From Glutamicibacter creatinolyticus (GTDB lineage: Bacteria; Actinomycetota; Actinomycetes; Actinomycetales; Micrococcaceae), in NCBI RefSeq assembly GCF_006094275.1, contig NZ_CP034412.1:1736001-1800000 (forward strand): 64,000 nucleotides of DNA. Direction: 5' to 3'. Position numbers and translations under genes: made by a program. Each line of letters opens with the position of its first letter. The stretch's first letter is position 1. The notes below the pieces were generated by a model. The model searched no databases. It was not told the DNA's origin and saw only the letters and a program-made list of their open reading frames with translations. Of the stretch, positions 44,200-53,227 are shown piece after piece.

Positions 44200-44376
44200 T
44201 GCTGCCTCCCGGCTTTCCCGACCACAGGCCTGTTGAACAAACGCCAGCCCTCCTGACGCCATCGGGCCGCGGGCTGCAAGGCCCGGACCTGCGCAGTCCT
44301 TAGCCTACCGAGAACGCCGAAAGGCCGGTACCCTCTGAGGGAAAATCGCTGCCCACCGAGCCGGGACAGCCAGGGA

Positions 44377-45252
44377 TCAGCCTCTGCCGTCCGGTCGGGC
44401 TTTGCTCTGAGCGGCGGTGCGGCCGGTAAAGCCATCCATGGACCGGTAGATTCCCAGCGGCCCTCCGGCCAGCCGGTCCCACAGCGAAGTGGGCAGCAGC
44501 CCACGCAGCACTTGGCCCAGCTTGCTTGTCCACGGCATTAACACAATCGGGGTGCCACGCAGCATCGCTTCCCACGCCTTCCTCGCAACCTGTTCTGGGG
44601 ACAAAATCGGCGTGAACAGCATCTTGTTGACCCCGGCGAACATCCCCGTGGAGACATAGGTGGGGCAGAATGAAGTGATCTTCACCTGGTGTGCCCGGGC
44701 CCGCTCCAACTCCAAACGAACCGAATCGCTCCAGGTCAACACAGCCGCCTTGGAGGCCGCGTAAACGCTCATGTTCGGGTTGGAGACCAGGGCCGCCGCC
44801 GAGGCGATCGTCAGGATCCGCCCCGGGCCGCGGCTGGCCAGCATCCCGGGAAGGAAGTGGGAGGCCAGGTACATCGGAGCTAGGGTGTTCACCGCAAGGG
44901 TGGCCTCAATGTGGTCGGGCTCCTGGTCCGTGAAGGCTCCGCCGGTCACGACCCCGGCATTGTTGATGAGCACTTGCACCCCACCATGGTGGCGTACCTT
45001 CTCGGCGGCGCGCTCGATCGATGCGCGACTGCTCAAGTCGACCACTTGAGCATGGATTGTCACCTGCGGATGCTGCTGGCGCAACTCATCGGCGGTGCAC
45101 TGCAGCAATTCTTCATTGATGTCCCAGAGGAACAGTGACTGAACCCCCTCCGCCGCGGCCGTCCGGGCAAAGATGGCGCCCATGCCTTGGGCGGCACCGG
45201 TGATCAGCACCGTCATCCCCCGCACCGATTCCAAGGAGTCTTGGTGATTCAT
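44377..45252 (-). CDS. short-chain dehydrogenase/reductase
   Basis: A 291-residue classical SDR. Cofactor motif TGAAQGMG, then NNAG, then the active site SAA...YAASK (Ser, Tyr, Lys). The 60-residue C-terminal extension (SPEQVARKAWEAMLRGTPIVLMPWTSKLGQVLRGLLP) is the kind seen in lipid- or fatty-alcohol-oriented SDRs and may lie on the membrane. Substrate unknown. It is divergent from the Lrp gene across 272 bases. ATTACGTCACAGTAAC near 45330-45346 contains facing TTAC/GTAA halves and might be an operator. Confidence 0.87.
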   Translation of the reverse strand: MNHQDSLESVRGMTVLITGAAQGMGAIFARTAAAEGVQSLFLWDINEELLQCTADELRQQHPQVTIHAQVVDLSSRASIERAAEKVRHHGGVQVLINNAGVVTGGAFTDQEPDHIEATLAVNTLAPMYLASHFLPGMLASRGPGRILTIASAAALVSNPNMSVYAASKAAVLTWSDSVRLELERARAHQVKITSFCPTYVSTGMFAGVNKMLFTPILSPEQVARKAWEAMLRGTPIVLMPWTSKLGQVLRGLLPTSLWDRLAGGPLGIYRSMDGFTGRTAAQSKARPDGRG

Positions 45253-45524
45253 CCTCAGTCCTTCCCCCGCTTTCGATCAGCGGATCTTGTCGCAGGCGTC
45301 TACGCCTGGCGGAGCCGGGCATCACCTTCTATGTAGATTACGTCACAGTAACCCATGGATGACATTGAGACATGGCCGGGGCGGCCCTTCGCCCCTGACC
45401 CAGGGCCAGAGACCCCACCGAGCGGTGCAGAGAATGCAGCCCACGCGCTATTCGGGAGAGGACTTTCCCACCGGAACGGTAATCTGGGGTGAGACCCAAG
45501 CCACCAACTGCGAGGACCGACCCC

Positions 45525-46004
45525 GTGCGACTTGATCGATTGGATGCCCAGCTGATCCAATTACTCACCGACTCCCCCATGCTGCCAGCCATGGAGTGCG
45601 CTCGTCGGCTGGGGGTCGCCCGCGGAACCGTGACCAGCCGCCTGTCCCGACTCCAGGACAACGGGGTCATCGAGGCGATCGTTCCACGGATCCAGCCGGC
45701 CGGTTTCGAATACCAGCTGGTGGCATTCTGCTCCGTGGAGATCAACCAGAAGTTCGGACACGAGCGGGTCACCGGTGCCCTGGCGCGCAGCATCCCGGAA
45801 ATTATGGACATGTACACGGTCACCGGCGACTTTGACCTGCAGCTGCGGGTCGTGGCGCGCAACGCCTCGGAACTTCAGGATGTCTTCGACCGCATTGCGC
45901 AGGTGCCGGGGGTCGCCCGAACCTCCTCCGCGCTGGCCCTGCGCGAGCATTTTCAGGGCCGCACCCTCCCGCTCGTCCAGGCTCAGGCAGACCGGGAAGA
46001 TTAA
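45525..46004 (+). CDS. Lrp/AsnC family regulator
   Basis: A 159-residue amino-acid-responsive regulator. The HTH is LDAQLIQLLTDSPMLPAMECARRLGVARGTVTSRLSRLQDNGVI (first ~50 residues), followed by the RAM/ACT ligand domain (VAFCSVEINQ...GDFDLQLRVVARNASELQDVFDRIAQVPGV). The GTG at 45525 has GAGGA about 8 bases upstream and gives a family-length start; a GTG 12 codons earlier lacks one. Directly downstream lie an aminotransferase and an amino-acid permease, its likely targets. Confidence 0.88.
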   Translation: MRLDRLDAQLIQLLTDSPMLPAMECARRLGVARGTVTSRLSRLQDNGVIEAIVPRIQPAGFEYQLVAFCSVEINQKFGHERVTGALARSIPEIMDMYTVTGDFDLQLRVVARNASELQDVFDRIAQVPGVARTSSALALREHFQGRTLPLVQAQADRED

Positions 46005-46014
46005 CAGGTTCTAG

Positions 46015-46031
46015 CTATACAGTCTGTATAG
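46015..46031. promoter_or_regulatory. perfect palindrome CTATACAG-t-CTGTATAG
   Basis: An 8-1-8 palindrome begins 11 bases after the Lrp stop, in a short AT-rich window that also contains a TATAGT -10-like hexamer. It may be the operator of a promoter for the aminotransferase-permease pair. Confidence 0.5.
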
Positions 46032-46132
46032 TGAAATACCTCCGCCGTAGCCAGAAGTTGGCCAATTCGCACAGTGTGGTGCGCACCACTTGCAGTGGGC
46101 GCAATGAGACTTCTACCATCACAGTTCGTGAT

Positions 46133-46149
46133 CCTGTTCACCGAACAGG
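46133..46149 (+). terminator. small hairpin in the aminotransferase leader
   Basis: CCTGTTC-acc-GAACAGG followed by GCTTTAATT. It lies within the 385-base gap between Lrp and the aminotransferase; it could end the Lrp transcript or attenuate the leader. The rest of 46032-46389 holds no supported gene. Confidence 0.5.
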
Positions 46150-46389
46150 GCTTTAATTACGGCCAAGCACGAGGATCAGAATCCGGGGAATGAGCACGCA
46201 ATTCCAGCTCTCGACCACATTTGGTGTCCGCGTTGGCGCGCGGCACCGATACGGCAGTCATCCCCCGGCCCGGCACTGGTTGATGTCCTAGTCTCGCGGC
46301 CGCGTCCAAACGCTTCCCACCTGCCACTGCCCGTACCGCCGCCACCGCGGCCACCGGGAGGGCGCATGTTCCATTCAGAGAGGAATGTC

Positions 46390-47457
46390 ATGACCATCCA
46401 CCACCGCCCAGGCCTGGAGCTGGTACCTGCCTACCGTCAGGGAAAGGCTGCCGCCCCGGGAGCCTCCAAGCTTTCCTCGAATGAATCTCCGCACCCTCCG
46501 CTGCCCTCGGTCGTCAAGGCGGTGGGCCAGGAGCTGGACATGATTCACCGCTACCCGAACATGGGGGCGACCGACGTCATTGCCGCGCTGGCGCAAAAGA
46601 ACGGCGTCCAGCCGCAGAACATCACCCTGGGCTCCGGTTCGGTGGAGGTGGCAGCCCAGCTGATCCACGCAGTCGCCGGTCCCGGCGACGAAGTGATGTT
46701 CGCCTGGCGCTCCTTTGAGGCCTACCCCTCCCTGGTCCGCGTTTCCGGCGCCGTGCCGGTGCAGGTGCCGTTGGATGAGAACTACGGCCATGACCTGCCG
46801 GCCATGCTCGATGCCATCACCGACCGCACCCGTCTGATTTTCATCTGCAACCCGAACAACCCGACGGGCACCGTCTTGGAGGCCGAGGCGCTTGAGAAGT
46901 TCGTCGCCGCCGTTCCGCGCAATGTGCTGGTGGTCATCGATGAGGCGTACGTGCATTTTGACCGTTCAGAGGTTCGAGCCGACGGGCTGGCCCTATTCGC
47001 CAAGTACCCGCACGTGGCCGTGCTGCACACCTTCTCCAAGGCCTACGGCCTGGCGGGTCTGCGCATCGGCTACGCGATCAGCCCAGAGCCGGTGGCTGAA
47101 AACCTGCGCAAAGTCGCCGTCCCGTTCGGCGTGACCAACCTGGCCCAGGCCGCGGCGGTGGCCTCCCTGGCCGCCGAGGACGAACTGGCGCTGCGGATCA
47201 ACGAGGTCGTTGAACAGCGTGAGCGGCTCTACCAGGGCCTGATCGCCGCCGGTTACCCGGCCGTGCCGTCCCAGGCGAACTTCGTGTGGGTACCGGCCGG
47301 TGAGGGCACCAGTGAGCTGGAGGCAACCCTGGACGCCGGCGGTGTGGTTGTGCGCGCCTTCCCGGGCGAGGGGCTGCGGATTTCCTCGGGGACCGCCGAG
47401 GACGTGGACCGGGTGCTGGCCGCCCTGGCTCCCAAACTGTCCGGGGTCAACGCATGA
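46390..47457 (+). CDS. class I/II aminotransferase (HisC/aromatic type)
   Basis: A 355-residue fold-type I PLP enzyme. PLP Lys217 is in HTFSKAYGLAGLR, with NPNNPTG and VVIDEAYVHF before it and the substrate Arg in GLRISSG. The sequence matches the histidinol-phosphate/aromatic aminotransferase (HisC/Pat) group, which transaminates histidinol phosphate or aromatic amino acids. No his genes are nearby. GAGAGGAA precedes the ATG at 46390. The permease start overlaps its stop (ATGA), so uptake and transamination of an aromatic or related amino acid is the likely pathway. Confidence 0.88.
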   Translation: MTIHHRPGLELVPAYRQGKAAAPGASKLSSNESPHPPLPSVVKAVGQELDMIHRYPNMGATDVIAALAQKNGVQPQNITLGSGSVEVAAQLIHAVAGPGDEVMFAWRSFEAYPSLVRVSGAVPVQVPLDENYGHDLPAMLDAITDRTRLIFICNPNNPTGTVLEAEALEKFVAAVPRNVLVVIDEAYVHFDRSEVRADGLALFAKYPHVAVLHTFSKAYGLAGLRIGYAISPEPVAENLRKVAVPFGVTNLAQAAAVASLAAEDELALRINEVVEQRERLYQGLIAAGYPAVPSQANFVWVPAGEGTSELEATLDAGGVVVRAFPGEGLRISSGTAEDVDRVLAALAPKLSGVNA

Positions 47458-48857
47458 ACGGGGCTGATGTGAAACACAGGACCACCACCAAGAGCACTGA
47501 CTCCAATGCGCTGCATTCGGGTCTGACCCGCTCCCAGATTTCCATGATGGGCCTGGGCGGGGCCATCGGCGCGGGTCTGTTCGTCGGCTCGGGCCAGGCG
47601 ATCTCCATCGCAGGGCCCGCCGTGCTGATCTCCTACCTGCTGGCCGGGACGATTGTCATTGTCATCATGGCCATGCTCGCCGAAATGGTGGCCGCCAACC
47701 CGTCCGCCGGTGCCTTCAGCACGTTCGCGCACAAGGCCCTGGGCCGCAGTGCCGGCAGCACCGTGGGCTGGCTGTACTGGATCCAGCTGGTGGTGGTGAT
47801 TGCCGCCGAAGCCACCGGCGCCGCCGCGATGCTGGTGATCTGGTTCCCCGGCATCCCCCAGTGGGCGTGGGTACTGGCCTTCGTGGTGCTGTTCACCGGC
47901 ATCAACCTGCTGGGCGTGGGCAACTACGGCAAGTTCGAATTCTGGTTCGCGTTCATCAAGGTCGCCGCCATCCTGGCCTTCCTGGTGCTCGGTGCCCTGG
48001 TGATCGTGGGCGTGATCCCCATCAACCAGCCCATTGGCTTCGCAAACTTCACCGCCCATGGCGGGTTCGCACCAGCCGGCATGGCTGGCATCGCCGCGGC
48101 GCTGCTGATCGTGATCTTCTCCTTTGGCGGTACCGAGGTCGTTTCGATCGCGGCGGCCGAGTCCGATGACCCGGCCGGCAACATCAAGCGCACCGTCTCG
48201 CAGGTGATGCTGCGCATCCTGTTCTTCTACCTCGGTTCGATCATCGTGATCGTGGCCGTGCTGCCATGGAACTCACCGGAGATTGTCGAGGGCCCGTTCG
48301 CCGCCGTGCTGTCGGTGCTCCACGTGCCGGGGGTCGAACTGATGATGTCGCTGCTGATCGTGGTGGCCCTGCTCTCGGCCATGAACGCGAACATCTACGG
48401 CGCCTCGCGCATGCTCTACTCGCTGGGTACCCGCAAGATGGCCCCCACCGCAGTCACCCACGTGACCGGCAAGGGTGTTCCGGCCAACGCGGTGGTCTGG
48501 TCGGTGTCCTTCTCGTTCATTGCGGTGGGCCTGAACTGGATCTGGCCCGATGCGGTCATGCCGCTGCTGCTGAACGTGGTCGGCTCAACCATCATCGTGA
48601 TTTGGTCGTTCATTGCGGTGACCCAGTTCGTGCTGCGCCGCCGGGCAGATCGCGAGAACCTGCAGATGCCGCTGCGCCTGTGGGGCTTCCCGTACCTGTC
48701 GTTGGCCACCATTGCGGCGATGGCGGCCGTGGTGGGCATTGCAATGACTGACGCGACCGCGCGCACCCAGTTGCTGCTGACCCTGGGGTTGACCGGTCTG
48801 CTTTGGCTGGTCTCCAAGCTCAGCTACCGCAACCGTCAGCCACAGAACGTCGCCTAG
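47454..48857 (+). CDS. APC-superfamily amino acid permease
   Basis: A 467-residue transporter with 12 predicted membrane helices. The N-terminus has the AAT-family signature SMMGLGGAIGAGLFVGSG, and the third-helix region is AEMVAANPSAGAFSTFA. The middle contains FSFGGTEVVSIAAAESDDP, the conserved family loop. These match the aromatic/GABA/proline-type permeases (GabP/AroP group), proton symporters in the inner membrane. Overlap with the aminotransferase (ATGA) and an upstream Lrp gene argue for catabolic uptake of one amino acid. Which one is not certain. Confidence 0.9.
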   Translation: MNGADVKHRTTTKSTDSNALHSGLTRSQISMMGLGGAIGAGLFVGSGQAISIAGPAVLISYLLAGTIVIVIMAMLAEMVAANPSAGAFSTFAHKALGRSAGSTVGWLYWIQLVVVIAAEATGAAAMLVIWFPGIPQWAWVLAFVVLFTGINLLGVGNYGKFEFWFAFIKVAAILAFLVLGALVIVGVIPINQPIGFANFTAHGGFAPAGMAGIAAALLIVIFSFGGTEVVSIAAAESDDPAGNIKRTVSQVMLRILFFYLGSIIVIVAVLPWNSPEIVEGPFAAVLSVLHVPGVELMMSLLIVVALLSAMNANIYGASRMLYSLGTRKMAPTAVTHVTGKGVPANAVVWSVSFSFIAVGLNWIWPDAVMPLLLNVVGSTIIVIWSFIAVTQFVLRRRADRENLQMPLRLWGFPYLSLATIAAMAAVVGIAMTDATARTQLLLTLGLTGLLWLVSKLSYRNRQPQNVA

Positions 48858-48885
48858 CTGTCGATTCCCAACAGGTGAATTGCTG

Positions 48886-48918
48886 AAGGCTCCATCGCAA
48901 ATTGCGGTGGGGCCTTTC
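48886..48918 (+). terminator. terminator after the permease
   Basis: AGGCTCCATCGCA pairs with TGCGGTGGGGCCT (two wobbles) around AAT, followed by TTCT. Confidence 0.7.
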
Positions 48919-48962
48919 TGCATGTGTGGGACGGGTGAGGCCGCAGATGCGGGGCGCCGGGA

Positions 48963-49676
48963 TTATTGGGCCGCGGCTTGTTGGCGGCGCACCATTTCGT
49001 TGATCCATTCCGGGGCGAACGGTGAGGTGCAGCCCGGGGAGGTGGGGTAGTCGGCTAGGACCTGCAGACTGTTTCCGATGGCCAGGGCCCGTTCGCGGTG
49101 CTCTGGGTGGTTGATGCCGATCTGGGCCAGTGTGGTGTTCATGGACCACTGCAGACGTTCTGGCGCGGCAGCCATCTGCTCCTCGATGGTGTCCAACAAG
49201 GCCGCAAGGTCCAGCAGTTGTGGGGCCTTGATGACCTGGTGGGCCGTCAGCTCCCAGCCTGCGCTGGCAGTTACGGGATCGCGGTCCGCGATCCACAACT
49301 GCCGCAGCGGTTCGAGGAACTTGCCCTTCTTCACCACGTAGTTCAGCAACCAGTCCTGCACCTTGGGAACCCTGGCCTCGCGCAGCCAAGCATCGAGCTG
49401 CTCCTGGCTGAAGGCCTTGGGGCGGCAGATGAGGAGCGCCAGCAGCCGCATGGTGCTCTCCCCGCTTTGCCAGAGCTCCTCGGCCAGCTCCTGGTTCGTT
49501 TTCAGGGTCTTCGCCATCGCCCGCAATTTGGTCAGGTTGATGCCGAAGTCATTGCCCTGCTTTTCATTGACGGCCCGCATCCGAGGATCCTCAAGACGCT
49601 GAATTTCGTCCCGAATCGCCACCATGCTGCTGCCCGGGTGAAGTTCGTCCCGTTTGGTCATGCCGTGCTCGCTCAC
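48963..49676 (-). CDS. AlkD-like DNA alkylation repair protein
   Basis: A 237-residue all-helical HEAT-repeat protein of the AlkD-like DNA-glycosylase family. Signature segments are NDFGINLTKLRAMAK near residue 42 and AKTLKTNQELAEELWQSGESTMRLLA. Five to six helical repeats follow (VQDWLLNYVVKKGKF, RDPVTASAGWELTAHQVI). AlkD excises bulky alkylated bases without flipping them. This member is a more distant relative, so the activity is inferred. AGGAG precedes the GTG at 49676 by 5 bases. Confidence 0.82.
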   Translation of the reverse strand: MSEHGMTKRDELHPGSSMVAIRDEIQRLEDPRMRAVNEKQGNDFGINLTKLRAMAKTLKTNQELAEELWQSGESTMRLLALLICRPKAFSQEQLDAWLREARVPKVQDWLLNYVVKKGKFLEPLRQLWIADRDPVTASAGWELTAHQVIKAPQLLDLAALLDTIEEQMAAAPERLQWSMNTTLAQIGINHPEHRERALAIGNSLQVLADYPTSPGCTSPFAPEWINEMVRRQQAAAQ

Positions 49677-49767
49677 CGTTTCTCCTCGTCGTACGTTACC
49701 CGTGGCTGCTTCACGATCCCGGTCTGGGGCCCGTCCCCCAACTTTATCGCCGCGCTCGACGGTGCTC

Positions 49768-50208
49768 CTAGGCGAACAAAATATCGTCCACAGTACTCAG
49801 CCAGCGACGCTGAAACACGGTTTCGACCGCGCGCGGAGAGTAGCGTTCCCTCACCCACTCGACGGCGCACCCGCAACGCATCCCGGCAAGCATGACCATG
49901 GCCGTCAGCGCCGTACCGGTACGTCCAATACCTCCGCGGCAACTAATGAGCACCCGCTCCTCGGCGCAGCGCTCGAACGCCGTTCGCAGCTCGTTGAGCG
50001 CTTGCCCGGTGTCGGTGGGGGCCCGAAAATCCGGCCATTTGATCCATCGTTGGTGCGGATCATCCTGAACCGGCCTGCGCCCAGCCAGGCGGACCAGCAG
50101 CTCAGGCGGTGGGGTCAATTGGAACGCGATTCGCCTGGGAAGCCCACGGACCATACTGCCGTTGGGCAGCACCAGGACGCCTTCGAGTGATTCGTCCCAG
50201 GCCACCAT
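49768..50208 (-). CDS. protein-tyrosine/dual-specificity phosphatase-like
   Basis: A 146-residue Cys-based phosphatase. The P-loop is CRGGIGRTG (Cys90, Arg96), fitting C-x5-R followed by Thr, and the general acid loop is WPD (58-60). Both are required for catalysis and both are present. It is compact, like actinobacterial or viral-type DSPs. It may dephosphorylate proteins or phosphoinositides; the substrate is unknown. The ATG at 50208 has no Shine-Dalgarno, but TAAGCT stands 7 bases upstream, so translation may be leaderless. The open frame continues upstream without family-like residues. Confidence 0.83.
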   Translation of the reverse strand: MVAWDESLEGVLVLPNGSMVRGLPRRIAFQLTPPPELLVRLAGRRPVQDDPHQRWIKWPDFRAPTDTGQALNELRTAFERCAEERVLISCRGGIGRTGTALTAMVMLAGMRCGCAVEWVRERYSPRAVETVFQRRWLSTVDDILFA

Positions 50209-50792
50209 GCAGCAGAGCTTAGCAAGAGATGGCGCACGGGCGACATGGGCCCGGATGCCCACAGGGCAAGACCTTCCCCGGAGGCCGGGAGCATGACGCT
50301 ATTCGTGATAAATCAGGCCACCAATTTGACAGCGTGCCATCTGAGAATCGGGTACGGAATATTGCCTGGACCCCTCCGGCATTCGTCAGCTGCATTGCGC
50401 TCCAGCAGGTTCTGGATTTCAATCGTATTCTGTAATCTGATTCCACACATTTGCACCAAAACATTATCCGAATATTCGTCCATATACCGTGGATCACCTA
50501 TCAAATACAGGGTGTCAATGCCCTACTCAGCACGGAATTTCTACGTCGATCAGCGCGTCGCCCGCATGGATCATGCGCATATTTCCGCAGGTGCGGAGCC
50601 GACTTCTGCTAGACTGAAAGAAATTGGCTCCCAGAATTGGTGAGATTTTTCCTCGGCAAGTGACCACTTTTTGTTGCGTTTAGCCGAGATGGCGGCTGGT
50701 GCCTGTTCTTCCGCGCGGCGAACATCAGTCGGATTTTTTGTTTGGTTTGCCGCGCGACGAATGAGATCAGGCTCTAAGCCGGAGAGGTACTA
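50209..50792. other. AT-richer intergenic region and structured tmm leader
   Basis: About 580 bases upstream of tmm. Open frames here (for example a 132-codon plus-strand frame) have no ribosome-binding site and no family. The last 150 bases contain two stems: CTCGGC/GCCGAG (50652-50688) and CGCGCGGCGAAC/GTTTGCCGCGCG (50712-50756, one mismatch) with a T-run in the loop. They look like a structured mRNA leader. Confidence 0.45.
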
Positions 50793-52196
50793 TTGGCACA
50801 ACGCGTCGCAATTATCGGTGCAGGACCCAGCGGAATGGCGCAACTTCGAGCGTTCGAATCCGCGAAGAAAAAGGGAGCAGAAATCCCGGAAATCGTCTGC
50901 TTCGAGAAGCAGGATGACTGGGGTGGGCAGTGGAACTTCACCTGGCGAACCGGGCTGGACCGCCACGGTGAACCGGTGCACTCAAGCATGTACCGGCATC
51001 TGTGGTCCAACGGGCCGAAGGAAGCACTGGAGTTCGCAGAATACACCTTTGATGAACACTTCGGTCGGCCGATTTCCTCCTACCCGCCTCGCGCTGTGCT
51101 GTGGGACTACATCAACGGTCGCGCCGAAAAGTCCGGGGTGAAGCAGTTTGTCCGCTTCAGCACGATCGTACGGTGGATCGACTTCGATGAAAGCAGTCAG
51201 AAGTTCACCCTGACCGTTGAGGACCTGAAATCGGGTACGACCGAGACCAGTGAATTCGATCAGGTGATTGTCGGTTCCGGACACTTCAGTTTTCCAAATG
51301 TTCCCGACTTTGAGGGGATTGAGACTTTCCCGGGTCAGCTGCTGCACGCCCACGACTTCCGCGGCGCGGAGGGCTTGGCCGACAAGGATGTCCTGCTGAT
51401 CGGTGCGAGCTACTCTGCCGAAGACATCGGGGTGCAAACCTTTAAGATGGGTGCCCGCTCGGTCACCATGAGCTACCGCAGTGCCCCCATGGGCTTTGAC
51501 TGGCCAGAGGGCATGGAGGAACTGCCGCTGGTGGAGCGGTTCGAAGGATCCACCGCCCACTTCAGCAACGGCGAATCACGGCGCTTCGATGCCGTGGTGC
51601 TGTGTACCGGCTACCTGCACCACTATCCGTTTCTTCCTTCCCACCTGGCGCTGTCCTCCCCCAACAACCTCTACCCGGATACGCTGTACCGCGGGGTGGT
51701 CAGCGAAGCGAACAACAAGTTGTTCTACCTCGGCTCGCAGGATCAGTGGTTCACGTTCAACATGTTTGACGCCCAGGCGTGGTACGTGCGCGATGTGATC
51801 CTGGGGCGTGCGCAGCTGCCGGGGAAGGCCGAGCAGCGCCGCAGCATCGAGACCTGGCTCGATCGGCTTCACAGCCTGGAATCGGCCGCTGATGAGGTTT
51901 ATTTCCAGGCCGACTACATCCGGGATCTGATCGAGCAAACCGATTACCCGATGTTCGATCTGGATGAGGTTTCACGCATCTTCCTGTCCTGGAAGAACGA
52001 CAAGCAGCACAACATCCTCAATTACCGAGATCAGGTGTACCCATCGGTGATGACCGGAACCATGGCGGCCGTGCACCACACTCCGTGGTTGCGCGAGCTC
52101 AATGACTCGTTGGAGCGCTACCTGTCGGTGCCCGAGGAAGACGATCTGGAAAAGATCATGCGCGGGGCCGACCAGGACGTTCAGGCCCGCAGCTAG
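50793..52196 (+). CDS. tmm: trimethylamine monooxygenase (Tmm-like FMO)
   Basis: A 467-residue class B flavin monooxygenase. It has FAD motif GAGPSG (9-14), NADPH motif GASYSAE (204-210) and the FMO signature FPGQLLHAHDF (179-189, FxGxxxHxxxF). Flanks such as EIPEIVCFEKQDDWGGQWNF, TWRTGLD...EPVHSSMYRHLWSNGPKE and SYPPRAVLWDYINGR follow bacterial Tmm, which oxidises trimethylamine to the N-oxide (TMAO). GGAGAGG stands 5 bases before the TTG at 50793. An OpuC-type compatible-solute transporter is convergent downstream. TMAO as an osmolyte or nitrogen/carbon source is plausible; other methylamines are possible. Confidence 0.88.
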   Translation: MAQRVAIIGAGPSGMAQLRAFESAKKKGAEIPEIVCFEKQDDWGGQWNFTWRTGLDRHGEPVHSSMYRHLWSNGPKEALEFAEYTFDEHFGRPISSYPPRAVLWDYINGRAEKSGVKQFVRFSTIVRWIDFDESSQKFTLTVEDLKSGTTETSEFDQVIVGSGHFSFPNVPDFEGIETFPGQLLHAHDFRGAEGLADKDVLLIGASYSAEDIGVQTFKMGARSVTMSYRSAPMGFDWPEGMEELPLVERFEGSTAHFSNGESRRFDAVVLCTGYLHHYPFLPSHLALSSPNNLYPDTLYRGVVSEANNKLFYLGSQDQWFTFNMFDAQAWYVRDVILGRAQLPGKAEQRRSIETWLDRLHSLESAADEVYFQADYIRDLIEQTDYPMFDLDEVSRIFLSWKNDKQHNILNYRDQVYPSVMTGTMAAVHHTPWLRELNDSLERYLSVPEEDDLEKIMRGADQDVQARS

Positions 52197-52238
52197 CGCG
52201 GCCACAGGCTCACGCGTTCGCTCGTTGGCCAACGCATA

Positions 52239-52279
52239 AGGCCCTGACGAACCACCCGCGGGGTGATTCGTCAGGGCCT
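52239..52279. terminator. convergent terminator between tmm and the ABC transporter
   Basis: AGGCCCTGACGAA-cc-ACCC pairs with GGGTGATTCGTCAGGGCCT (52261-52279) across GCGG; a strong stem shared by both convergent units. Confidence 0.85.
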
Positions 52280-52300
52280 GTGACAGTGGCCTAGGGGAAG

Positions 52301-53212
52301 CTAGCCCAGATCCGCCTTGCGCAGCCATTCTCGGGCGATCTCCGAGGCGGGCAACTGGTCCGCCACACTGCGCCGGTTCATGTTCAGCAGGTCCTCGGGT
52401 TGCATGGCGGCACTGACCTTGTTGATCACGTCCTCTGCTCCCTGATCCACGTTGTCACTGGCCAGCGGGACCACGTGGGAGGCCAGGAACAGCCCTTTGG
52501 TGTCCTTGATCGACACCAGCTTGTTCTGGGCGATGGTTGGGTCGGCTGTGTAGATGATGGCCAGCTGAATGGAACCGTCATTCAGTGCCTTGACGGTCAG
52601 CGGGCCACCGCTGTCCTCGATCGGGGTGAAGCCCACATCGACGCCGTAGGTTTCTTTCAGGCCCTTCGGTCCGTTGGGGCGTTCCTCGGCCTCGGAATTC
52701 GCCCCCATGGTCATTGGCTCGGTGACCTTGGCCAGGTCGTCAATTGTCTCGACTCCCCAACGCTCGGCAAACTCCTTGGTGACCGTGTAGGAGTCCTGGT
52801 CGGTGGCCGGGGACTGTTCCAGCACGCGCAGCCCCTCCGGGGCCGCCTTCTTCAATGACTCATAGACGTCATCGGACAGCCGTGCCTCGGTGTCCGGCTC
52901 CCAGTACTGCAGCAGCGGACCGGTGTACTCCGGGAAAAGATCGATGTCTCCGGACTCCAGCTCCGGAACGTAGACCTCACGCTGTCCAATGCGGAACTGG
53001 CGGTCCACGCTGTAGCCCTCGGCCTCCAGTGCCTGGGCATAGACTTCAGAAATGATTTCGCTGGAGTAGTAGTCCTGTGAGCCGATGACAATCGGCTCGC
53101 CCTTCCCGGAGGCTGGGGACTCGCCGGAATCCAGTGGATCACCGGAGCCGCAACCGGCCAGCGCAAACATTGCGGCCAAACCGATGATTCCGGTTCGGAT
53201 CATTTTCCTCAT
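52301..53212 (-). CDS. OpuC-type compatible-solute binding lipoprotein
   Basis: A 303-residue extracellular substrate-binding lipoprotein. Signal peptide and lipobox LAGC (Cys at about 21), then the OpuAC/OpuCC fold: PIVIGSQDYYSSEIISEVYAQAL, ESGDIDLFPEYTGPLLQYW, and a second lobe (PMTMGANSEAEERPNG...). Aromatic Tyr/Trp residues for a quaternary-ammonium cage are present (FPEYTGPLLQYW). Substrates of this group are glycine betaine, choline, carnitine or similar. It is last in a four-gene operon, 15 bases after a permease gene. Confidence 0.9.
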   Translation of the reverse strand: MRKMIRTGIIGLAAMFALAGCGSGDPLDSGESPASGKGEPIVIGSQDYYSSEIISEVYAQALEAEGYSVDRQFRIGQREVYVPELESGDIDLFPEYTGPLLQYWEPDTEARLSDDVYESLKKAAPEGLRVLEQSPATDQDSYTVTKEFAERWGVETIDDLAKVTEPMTMGANSEAEERPNGPKGLKETYGVDVGFTPIEDSGGPLTVKALNDGSIQLAIIYTADPTIAQNKLVSIKDTKGLFLASHVVPLASDNVDQGAEDVINKVSAAMQPEDLLNMNRRSVADQLPASEIAREWLRKADLG

Positions 53213-53227
53213 GGTTCGATCTTCTCC

